From Alphaproteobacteria bacterium (GTDB taxonomy: Bacteria; Pseudomonadota; Alphaproteobacteria; Rhodobacterales; Rhodobacteraceae): a DNA stretch of 5,086 nt. How positions within the stretch are numbered: position 1 is the first letter of the stretch; each line of letters begins with the position of its first letter. Shown piece by piece: positions 1 to 4,787 of the stretch. Location: the NCBI GenBank assembly GCA_030425945.1, contig JAUHZL010000235.1, positions 1 to 5,086 of the forward strand, written 5' to 3'. A program made the translations under genes and the position numbers. The notes below the pieces were generated by a model, which had not been told where the DNA came from, searched no databases, and worked only from the letters and a program-made list of their open reading frames with translations.

Positions 1-783
1 CCGCCGCCGCCTGCCCCCGACACGCCCCTCAGGGCCGCGCTGCGCCACCTCACCGCGCCGCCGGTGCTGGCCGGGCAGGCCGCGGCGGTCGCGGTGCTGA
101 CCATCGCCACGCCCTTCGACACCGGGGTCGCGCCGACCGCCAGCCGCGCGCTCTACTGGGCGCTGGTCGTCGGGCTGACCTATGCCACCGGCGCGCTGGT
201 GACCGCGCTCTGCAGTGCCCCGGTCGAGGCGCGCTTTCCCGGGAAGCTGCGCCCGCAACTGGTGCTCGGCGTGCTGATCGGCCTGCCGGCCTGGGTCGTC
301 GTGACGGGGCTGACGACGCTCTATTTCTACCCCGACTTCCCGGAGGGGCCGGGCGAGCTGGCCGGCATCCTCGCAACTTCCATCGCCATCGGCTTCCTCG
401 TCTCGCTCCTGCGGCGCGCGACGCTGGGCCGGATGGACCTGCGGCCGGAGCCGCCGCCGATCCTCGTCCGCGCGGGCGCCCCGGCGGAGGCGGCGCTGCT
501 GGCGCTGTCCTCCGAGGATCATTACGTCCGCATCCTGCACAGCGCGGGCGAGGCGCGGCTGCTGATGAACCTGCGCGACGCCATCGCCGGGACCGGCGCG
601 GTGCCCGGCACGCAGGTTCATCGCTCGCACTGGGTCGCGCAGGCGGCGGTGCGGTCCTGGGCGGCGCAGGGACCGGGGGCCGTGCTGACCCTGTGGTCGG
701 GGGCGGTGATCCCGGTGTCGCGCGGGCGGATGGAGGCGGCGCGCGCGGCCGGGCTGCTCGATCCCGCCCGCGGGCGGGCCTGA
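1..783 (+). CDS. Membrane-anchored LytTR-domain transcriptional regulator (copy A), 5' end cut by window
   Basis: A one-component regulator is predicted: a membrane domain at the N-terminus and a LytTR DNA-binding domain facing the cytoplasm. The frame is open from base 1 and 260 residues are visible. About four hydrophobic segments lie near visible residues 22-39, 50-71, 87-110 and 119-138, followed by a Pro/Arg-rich linker. The LytTR domain spans about 165-255 and shows the family signatures SEDHY (171-175), VHRSHW (206-211) and IPVSR (237-241). A GTG at base 64 could serve as a start, but residues before it (ALRHL.. and VLAG) still align with copy B at 2847-3656, so the true start lies before base 1, probably only a few codons away. 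No receiver domain is present, unlike AlgR/LytR response regulators. lipB follows after 65 bases. Its signal and target genes are unknown. The family call is firm; the membrane topology is predicted by eye. Confidence 0.85.
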   Translation, partial: PPPPAPDTPLRAALRHLTAPPVLAGQAAAVAVLTIATPFDTGVAPTASRALYWALVVGLTYATGALVTALCSAPVEARFPGKLRPQLVLGVLIGLPAWVVVTGLTTLYFYPDFPEGPGELAGILATSIAIGFLVSLLRRATLGRMDLRPEPPPILVRAGAPAEAALLALSSEDHYVRILHSAGEARLLMNLRDAIAGTGAVPGTQVHRSHWVAQAAVRSWAAQGPGAVLTLWSGAVIPVSRGRMEAARAAGLLDPARGRA

Positions 784-848
784 CCCGCCCCCTTGACGGC
801 GCGCCCCGGTTCGGGACACCTCCGGGCGCAACGGCAAGGAGCGCGCGC

Positions 849-1499
849 ATGGTCGAGTGGATCACCTCGGAGGGTCTCGTCCCCTACCCCGACGCCGTGG
901 CCGAGATGGAGGCCCGCGCCGCCGGAATCGCCGCCGGCACCGCGTCCGAGGCGATCTGGCTGCTGGAGCACCCGCCGCTCTATACCGCCGGGACCAGCGC
1001 GAAACCCGCCGACCTGACCGACCCCGACCGCTTCCCGGTCTACGAGAGCGCCCGCGGCGGGCAGTACACCTACCACGGGCCGGGGCAGCGGGTGGCCTAT
1101 GTCATGCTCGACGTCGGCAAGCGCGGGCGCGACGTGCGTGCCTTCGTCTGCCGGATCGAGGACTGGGTGATCGACACGCTGGCCGAGTTCAACGTGAAGG
1201 GCGAGCGCCGCGCGGGCCGGGTCGGGGTCTGGGTGGTGCGGCCCGACAAGGCCCCGAACCCAGACGGCAGCCCGCGCGAGGACAAGATCGCCGCGGTCGG
1301 GCTGCGCCTGCGCCGCTGGGTCAGCTTCCACGGCCTGTCGATCAACGTCGAGCCGGACCTGAGCCATTTCGACGGCATCGTGCCCTGCGGCATCCGCGAG
1401 CATGGCGTCACCAGCCTCGTCGACCTCGGGCTGCCGGTGACGCTGGGCGACGTGGACGATGCGCTGAAGCGCACCTTCGCCCGCCACTTCCCGGGCTGA
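849..1499 (+). CDS. lipB: Octanoyl-[acyl-carrier-protein]:protein N-octanoyltransferase LipB
   Basis: LipB moves the octanoyl group from octanoyl-ACP onto the lipoyl-domain lysine of the E2 subunits of 2-oxoacid dehydrogenases and of glycine-cleavage H protein. It is the first step of cytoplasmic lipoate synthesis; LipA then inserts sulfur. The protein has 216 residues, a normal length. Family motifs are in order: LEHPPLYTAG (39-48), ARGGQYTYHGPGQ (68-80), DKIAAVGLRLRRW (145-157) with the catalytic lysine at 146, SFHGLSINV (159-167), and GIVPCGI (176-182) with the acyl-accepting cysteine at 180. The ATG at 849 is supported by AAGGAG at 836-841, seven bases upstream. The frame is open further upstream, but those codons overlap the LytTR gene and lack family similarity. 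A TTGACG at 793-798 could be a -35 element, but no convincing -10 follows. lipB sits between copy A of the LytTR gene and the first pilin-like gene; nothing links their functions. Confidence 0.97.
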   Translation: MVEWITSEGLVPYPDAVAEMEARAAGIAAGTASEAIWLLEHPPLYTAGTSAKPADLTDPDRFPVYESARGGQYTYHGPGQRVAYVMLDVGKRGRDVRAFVCRIEDWVIDTLAEFNVKGERRAGRVGVWVVRPDKAPNPDGSPREDKIAAVGLRLRRWVSFHGLSINVEPDLSHFDGIVPCGIREHGVTSLVDLGLPVTLGDVDDALKRTFARHFPG

Positions 1500-1501
1500 C
1501 C

Positions 1502-1530
1502 GGCCCGGGGCGTGGTCCCGGGGGACGGCC
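1502..1530 (+). terminator. Possible hairpin after lipB
   Basis: Just after the lipB stop, CCCGGG at 1504-1509 can pair with CCCGGG at 1517-1522 across a seven-base loop, and outer GGCC at 1502-1505 and 1527-1530 offers an alternative pairing. There is no T-run, so this is at best a weak or factor-dependent terminator. Such pairs arise easily by chance at this GC content. Confidence 0.25.
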
Positions 1531-1608
1531 CGCCTGCCCCAGTCATGCCCGCCTCGCGCAAGATTATTGCCGCCTTCCCGCGTCAGGATGCGGGACGGGA
1601 CCAGTGCA

Positions 1609-1613
1609 TGGAG
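1609..1613 (+). promoter_or_regulatory. Ribosome binding site favouring the ATG at 1620
   Basis: TGGAG lies six bases before the ATG at 1620. It overlaps a second in-frame ATG at 1608, which has only GGGA at 1597-1600 upstream. The 1620 start gives an N-terminus (MPIRAFLKDDRG) that matches the short basic leader expected of a type IVb prepilin. Confidence 0.45.
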
Positions 1614-1619
1614 CTTGCA

Positions 1620-2264
1620 ATGCCGATCAGGGCGTTTCTGAAGGACGACCGCGGTGCAGTCACGATCGACTGGACGGTGCTGACCGCCGCGATGATGGGG
1701 CTGGGGCTCGCCGCGGGCGGGTCGGTCTGGCTTGGATCGGCGGACCTGTCGCAGGACATCGCGAACGAGATGACCCAGAACGCCCTGCTGATCGAGACAG
1801 ACTTCTCCGCCTCGCGCCTCGTCAACGGCGGCTTCAGCGACTCCACCCGCACCAGCGCGGTCGGCTGGGAGGGGGTCGATATCGAGATCCTCGCCGCCGG
1901 GGTCTACATTCCCGGCGCGGGATCGAACCTCGTGGCCGAGATGGACGGCTGGAACGCCAGCGCCGTGACGATGCTGCAGCAAGCCTTCACCGTCGACGGG
2001 CCGACCTCCACCATGGTCTCGTTCAAGGCCGCGCTGCGCACCGCCGTGGCCGTTCCGAACGAGAGCGAAGGCCTGCTCGTCGAGGTGATCGACCGCAACG
2101 GCACCGCGCTGGCCCAGCTGCCGGTGATCCCGAACTCGCGGACCTTCGAGGAGTACCGGATGCCGGTGCGGTTCGAGGAGGCCGGGACCTATGCCCTGCG
2201 GATGACCGAGATCGGGCGCAACGACACGCTGGGGGCGGTCGTGGACGACGTGGTCATCAAGTAG
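1620..2264 (+). CDS. Pilin-like (type IVb/Flp-type leader) protein with secreted beta-sandwich C-terminal region (copy A)
   Basis: This gene has no recognised name. From the ATG at 1620 it encodes 214 residues. The N-terminus has a short charged leader ending in DDRG (9-12), then AVTIDW (13-18) and a hydrophobic stretch to about 38. This is the layout of a class IV prepilin: cleavage after Gly12, with an acidic residue (Asp17) at +5 where most pilins have Glu. Residues from about 68 look like a secreted beta-sandwich of the DUF642/galactose-binding type: VNGGF (68-72), GW (82-83), a Gly-rich stretch before AEMDGW (106-111), QQAF (120-123), SFKAALR (134-140) and a terminal VVDDVVIK (207-214). 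At 214 residues it is far longer than a true Flp pilin (about 50-80). Predicted role: an inner-membrane-anchored or pilus-associated exported protein, perhaps a minor pilin or adhesin. The ligand is unknown. It overlaps the convergent gene by eight bases. An alternative start is the ATG at 1608. Confidence 0.8.
   Translation: MPIRAFLKDDRGAVTIDWTVLTAAMMGLGLAAGGSVWLGSADLSQDIANEMTQNALLIETDFSASRLVNGGFSDSTRTSAVGWEGVDIEILAAGVYIPGAGSNLVAEMDGWNASAVTMLQQAFTVDGPTSTMVSFKAALRTAVAVPNESEGLLVEVIDRNGTALAQLPVIPNSRTFEEYRMPVRFEEAGTYALRMTEIGRNDTLGAVVDDVVIK
1666..1691 (+). repeat. 26-base direct repeat, unit 1 (pilin-like gene A)
   Basis: These 26 bases are identical to 3794-3819 in the second pilin-like gene. 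They encode the I/V-DWTVLTAA core of the predicted processing and transmembrane segment. The match reflects paralogy with strong local conservation, and it is also a potential site for recombination between the copies. Confidence 0.9.
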
Positions 2265-2763
2265 CCCCGCCCGCCAGCCGCCGCCGCACCGGCGGCAGCA
2301 GCGCGCCCAGCACCAGCGCCCCGGCCCCGAGACCGACCAGCCACAGGCCGATCCAGTCGGCCTCGCCGAAGAGGGCGACGTTCAGCCGGCGGCCGGGCAG
2401 CAGGGTGAAGAGGCCCGCGATCCCCAGCGCCTGCCAGTAGAGCGACCGCATCGCGGCGGCATGGGCCTGCACCCGGCCCTGCCGGATGTGGCGCAGGCCG
2501 GTGGCCAGCGACACCAGCACCAGCACCGACAGCGCGTGGATCGGGCCGAAGCCGAAGCCCAGCGGCAGCACAGCGGCCTCGATGAAGAGGCCCGAGCCCG
2601 CGGCCCCCGCCATCAGCAGGACCCAGGCATAGCCCGCGCGCCGGTGCCAGCGGTCCCGGCGGCGGCGGTAGAGGGCGACGGGACCCAGCAGGGCGGCGGC
2701 GAGGGCCAGGGCGACATGGACCTGGATCTCGGCGGGGGCGGTCAGGAGCGGGTCAAGGGTCAT
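2257..2763 (-). CDS. DUF2306-like small integral membrane protein
   Basis: A 168-residue hydrophobic protein of unknown function. Hydrophobic segments lie near residues 14-32, 45-66, 74-92, 107-123 and 138-157. Features I associate with the DUF2306 family (predicted membrane proteins) are an early His16, WHRRAGYAW (39-47), GPIHALS (73-79), and QAHAAAM (99-105) followed by a tyrosine-containing helix and LLPGRR (121-126). The regularly placed histidines H16, H40, H76 and H101 could suggest a metal or heme site, but that is speculation. The start is well supported: on the minus strand, CCGGAGG lies seven bases before the ATG (GGAGG complementary to 2771-2775). The gene is convergent with the first pilin-like gene, their 3' ends overlapping by eight bases, and divergent from LytTR copy B with 83 bases between. 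It interrupts the two regulator/pilin units, and nothing in the sequence shows that it belongs to them. Confidence 0.8.
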   Translation of the reverse strand: MTLDPLLTAPAEIQVHVALALAAALLGPVALYRRRRDRWHRRAGYAWVLLMAGAAGSGLFIEAAVLPLGFGFGPIHALSVLVLVSLATGLRHIRQGRVQAHAAAMRSLYWQALGIAGLFTLLPGRRLNVALFGEADWIGLWLVGLGAGALVLGALLPPVRRRLAGGAT

Positions 2764-2846
2764 CGGGAAACCTCCGGTCTTGGAATTGGGGGGATGGACT
2801 GGCAGTCTCCTGTCACCCCCTCCCCCGGCCGCTCAACGGTGCCTGC

Positions 2847-3656
2847 GTGAACGACCCCGCTCCCGACGCGAACGACCCCGCCCCGCAGTCCGCGCTTCGC
2901 GAATTGCGGGACCATTTCAGCCATCCGGGCACGCTGGCGGGGCTCGCGGGGGTCGCGGGGATGATGGCGCTGGCCGGGCCGTTCGACACCGACACGCTGC
3001 TGCGGCTCGGGCCGCGGGCGGTCTACTGGGCGGCGATGGTCGGCGCGACCTATGCCGTCGGGTACCTGGCCGGGCACCTCGTCGCGCCGCGCCTGCCCCG
3101 GCACTGGCCGGGGCTCGCGACCGGGCTGGTCACGGGCCTCGCGACCGGGGCCGGGATCGTGCCGGTGGTGCTGGCGATCAACCTCGCCACTTTCGGCTGG
3201 CTGCCCGACGCCGCCGAATGGCCCGGCTTCGTCGGCACGCTGGTGGCGATGGCGGTGCTGGTCACCCTGACCATCCAGACGCTGGAGACGCAGTTGCGCC
3301 GGGCGCTGGCGCCGCCGCAGCCCGGCGCGCCCGACCCCGCGGCGCCCGCCCTGCTGTCCCGCCTGCCCGCGGCCAAGCGCGGCCCCCTCGTGGCGCTGTC
3401 GGTCGAGGACCATTACACCCGCGTGCGCACGACGCGCGGCGAGGAGCTGCTGCTCCTGCGCCTGACCGACGCGATCCGCGAGGCTGCCCCTGTGCGCGGC
3501 GTGCAGGTCCATCGCTCGCACTGGGTGGCGCTCGACCGCGTGACGGCGGCCCGGCGCGAGGGCGATCGCGCCGTGCTCAGCCTGACCCACGGGCCCGACG
3601 TGCCGGTCAGCCGCGCCAACGTGCCCGCGATCCGCGCCGCGGGCCTGCTGCCCTGA
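2847..3656 (+). CDS. Membrane-anchored LytTR-domain transcriptional regulator (copy B)
   Basis: A complete 269-residue paralogue of the gene at 1-783. A Pro/Asp-rich N-terminus precedes four predicted membrane helices near residues 27-45, 58-80, 89-115 and 126-147. A Pro/Ala-rich linker (about 152-175) leads to a LytTR domain (about 178-266) with SVEDHY (185-190), VHRSHW (221-226) and VPVSR (252-256). The two copies also agree in the membrane part: PFDT, then (L/V)YWA..VG.TYA. LytTR domains bind DNA through a beta-rich fold and usually sit on response regulators; here the input would come from the membrane domain. The GTG at 2847 gives the best match to copy A and has no strong Shine-Dalgarno sequence in front, so initiation may be weak. 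The pilin-like gene B starts 79 bases downstream on the same strand, making co-transcription possible. The signal and targets are unknown. Confidence 0.88.
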   Translation: MNDPAPDANDPAPQSALRELRDHFSHPGTLAGLAGVAGMMALAGPFDTDTLLRLGPRAVYWAAMVGATYAVGYLAGHLVAPRLPRHWPGLATGLVTGLATGAGIVPVVLAINLATFGWLPDAAEWPGFVGTLVAMAVLVTLTIQTLETQLRRALAPPQPGAPDPAAPALLSRLPAAKRGPLVALSVEDHYTRVRTTRGEELLLLRLTDAIREAAPVRGVQVHRSHWVALDRVTAARREGDRAVLSLTHGPDVPVSRANVPAIRAAGLLP

Positions 3657-3721
3657 GCCCGGCACCGCGCCGCCCAACTCCGGCCCACATATCCCTTAGG
3701 ATAGAGCGCTGTCCGTGGTCC

Positions 3722-3726
3722 GGAGG
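3722..3726 (+). promoter_or_regulatory. Strong ribosome binding site pointing to a TTG start
   Basis: GGAGG lies nine bases before TTG at 3736-3738. It lies inside the frame that an upstream GTG at 3715 would open, and that GTG has only a weak GAG in front. The site therefore favours the TTG as the initiation codon of the second pilin-like gene. Confidence 0.55.
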
Positions 3727-3735
3727 TGCGCCGCC

Positions 3736-4410
3736 TTGTCCTGCCCGTCTGTCCTGTCCCGCTTCCTCGGTGCCGAGTCCGGCGCCGTTACCGTCGACTG
3801 GACGGTGCTGACCGCCGCGCTGGCCGGGCTGGGGATCGCCTCGGCGGTGCTGGTGTCGGGCGGGGTCGAGGACCTGTCGCACGAGATCGCGGGCACGTCG
3901 ATCTCCTCCGGCCTGCTGCGCACCGGCTTCGGCCCGGTGCTGGGCAACGGCAGCTTCGAGAACATCGAGGGCTTCCTGCGCGCGGGCTGGGGGTTCTACT
4001 CGTACAACGCCACCATGCAGGGCTGGCAGGAGATCTCGGACGAGCGCTTCGAGGTGGTGTTCTCCGGCTATTCCGGCGTGACCGCGGCGGACGGCGACTT
4101 CATGCTCGACATGGACGCCAGCCCCGGCAACCTGCGCATCGGCCAGACCCTGACCGACGTGCGCGCGGGCTCCGAGTACACCGTCAGCTTCGCCGCCGCC
4201 GACCCGCAGGGCGGCGCCCACGGCAACGGCGTGAACGTCTGGTTCGGCGGCGAGCTGGTGGGCACGGTCACCCCCGGCAGCACCCGGATGCAGGACTACA
4301 GCTTCACCCTGACCGGCGGGGCGGGCGACGGGTCCAACCGGCTGGAATTCGAGGGACTCGGGCGCGAGGACAACGTGGGCGCCTATCTCGACAACATCGT
4401 GGTCGAGTGA
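3736..4410 (+). CDS. Pilin-like (type IVb/Flp-type leader) protein with DUF642/galactose-binding-like C-terminal region (copy B)
   Basis: Unnamed paralogue of the gene at 1620-2264, with 224 residues from TTG at 3736 (231 if GTG at 3715 is used). The leader ends at Gly16 (GAESG), followed by AVTVDW (17-22), with Asp21 at +5 and a hydrophobic segment to about 41. This is the expected prepilin-peptidase site and membrane anchor. The C-terminal part has the order typical of DUF642/CBM-like galactose-binding beta-sandwiches: LGNGSFEN (69-76), GW (96-97), ADGDFMLDMD (118-127), IGQTLT (135-140), GSEYTVSFAAA (145-155), NRLEFEG (201-207) and AYLDNIVVE (216-224). A carbohydrate or surface-binding role is inferred from that resemblance. 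It follows LytTR copy B by 79 bases. It matches copy A closely only over about the first 40 residues, and the exposed parts differ in length and sequence. No Tad/Flp assembly gene lies in the window. Confidence 0.82.
   Translation: MSCPSVLSRFLGAESGAVTVDWTVLTAALAGLGIASAVLVSGGVEDLSHEIAGTSISSGLLRTGFGPVLGNGSFENIEGFLRAGWGFYSYNATMQGWQEISDERFEVVFSGYSGVTAADGDFMLDMDASPGNLRIGQTLTDVRAGSEYTVSFAAADPQGGAHGNGVNVWFGGELVGTVTPGSTRMQDYSFTLTGGAGDGSNRLEFEGLGREDNVGAYLDNIVVE
3794..3819 (+). repeat. 26-base direct repeat, unit 2 (pilin-like gene B)
   Basis: Identical to 1666-1691. The two units are about 2.1 kb apart in the same orientation, so recombination between them would remove the DUF2306 and LytTR copy B genes and fuse the two pilin-like genes in frame. 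Confidence 0.9.
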
Positions 4411-4432
4411 CGCGGCGCACCGGTCAAAAAGA

Positions 4433-4453
4433 CTAACGATTTCTTAACGTTAG
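4433..4453. repeat. Inverted repeat CTAACG-N9-CGTTAG
   Basis: CTAACG at 4433-4438 is the reverse complement of CGTTAG at 4448-4453, with an AT-rich nine-base spacer. It begins 22 bases after the pilin-like gene B stop. Low stem stability and no T-run argue against a terminator; a protein-binding dyad is possible. Confidence 0.5.
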
Positions 4454-4472
4454 GACAGGCTTCCTGCCCCTT

Positions 4473-4490
4473 TGTTTCGCGCGCGAAACA
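4473..4490. promoter_or_regulatory. 18-bp perfect palindrome, possible operator
   Basis: The sequence TGTTTCGCGCGCGAAACA reads the same on both strands with no spacer, which suits a dimeric DNA-binding protein better than an RNA hairpin. It lies about 300 bases before ctaD and 63 after the pilin-like gene B stop. I do not recognise the regulator. Some chance contribution from the alternating GC core is likely, but the TGTTT/AAACA arms make the whole unlikely to be random. Confidence 0.5.
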
Positions 4491-4493
4491 TCA

Positions 4494-4516
4494 GGTCAGC
4501 CCTGCTGACCCGGTTT
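4494..4516 (+). terminator. Possible terminator hairpin after pilin-like gene B
   Basis: GGTCAGC (4494-4500), loop CCT, GCTGACC (4504-4510): a perfect seven-base-pair stem, followed by CGGTTT. The stem is stable but the T-run is only three bases, so termination may be partial. Its place between a + strand gene end and the ctaD control region fits a terminator. Confidence 0.4.
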
Positions 4517-4630
4517 GACGGGAGAGTCCCCCGCCCCGACCCCGATTCCGCCTGCCCGCCCGGCACCCCCCGCAACCGGCGCGGCAGCGCAGCACATATT
4601 CACACCCCGCTATGCGACCTTTCCGCCCAG

Positions 4631-4644
4631 TTGATCCGGATCAA
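4631..4644. promoter_or_regulatory. FNR/FnrL-type binding site upstream of ctaD
   Basis: TTGATCCGGATCAA matches the FNR consensus TTGAT-N4-ATCAA in all ten defined positions. In Rhodobacter and Paracoccus, FnrL/FnrP are oxygen-sensing iron-sulfur regulators that control respiratory oxidase genes. The box is centred 150 bases before the ctaD ATG. Whether it activates or represses cannot be told without the transcription start. Confidence 0.72.
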
Positions 4645-4677
4645 GGCGAAAAAGGCCGCGCCTCCCCTTCTGGTGGA

Positions 4678-4706
4678 TTGCCGCATGGCCGATGCACCGA
4701 TAAAAC
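4678..4706 (+). promoter_or_regulatory. Candidate ctaD promoter (weak)
   Basis: TTGCCG at 4678-4683 and TAAAAC at 4701-4706 are separated by 17 bases and would place the start near 4713, leaving a leader of about 75 bases. The FNR box would then be centred near -75, close to an upstream (class I) activator position. Both hexamers are imperfect, so this is a proposal only. Confidence 0.22.
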
Positions 4707-4787
4707 GCCCCTCAAGCGAGGGAGGGTTGCGTGTGTCCACGCGCGTCCTTCCTGCCTCAAAACGACGGACAGTTCAGGAGACGCGCA

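Larger units (their letters stand above)
4411..4787. other. 377-base non-coding region upstream of ctaD
   Basis: No convincing gene on either strand. The first 45 bases are the only clearly AT-richer stretch in the neighbourhood. The region holds, in order, a CTAACG/CGTTAG dyad, an 18-bp palindrome, a GC-rich hairpin, a C-rich stretch (about 4525-4570), an FNR-type box and the ctaD leader. In the leader, CCCTC at 4709-4713 can pair with GAGGG at 4718-4722. An ATG at 4612 opens a frame that runs into ctaD out of phase and resembles no protein; it is not called. Confidence 0.7.

Noticed and set aside
693..848. Extending lipB upstream to the GTG at 693
   Set aside because: The extra residues lie inside the LytTR copy A gene, are low complexity, and the ATG at 849 has a near-ideal ribosome site and gives the normal LipB length.
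618..1982. A 454-codon open frame on the minus strand across LytTR copy A, lipB and pilin-like gene A
   Set aside because: It runs antisense through three well-supported genes, is rich in Arg, Gly, Ala and His, and shows no family motif; long antisense frames are common at this GC content.
2280..2296. GCCGCC/GGCGGC hairpin just after the first pilin-like gene as its terminator
   Set aside because: It lies inside the coding end of the minus-strand gene, has no T-run, and six-base GC stems are expected by chance here.
857..2440. A 527-codon open frame on the plus strand overlapping lipB and the pilin-like gene
   Set aside because: It is an out-of-phase reading of lipB (which has its catalytic Lys and Cys in the other frame) with extreme Arg content and no recognisable domain.
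2797..2807. GACT-GGC-AGTC dyad between the divergent DUF2306 and LytTR copy B genes
   Set aside because: Arms of only four bases; too short to separate from chance, though the position in a divergent promoter region is suggestive.
2832..2840. A LytTR half-site-like sequence (ACCGTTGAG on the minus strand) just before LytTR copy B
   Set aside because: It is a single half-site with no properly spaced partner; the loose pattern is expected about once in a few hundred bases of non-coding sequence.
2780..3811. Open frames on both strands overlapping LytTR copy B
   Set aside because: They have low-complexity Arg/Ala/Pro composition, while the 2847-3656 frame carries the LytTR motifs and matches copy A.
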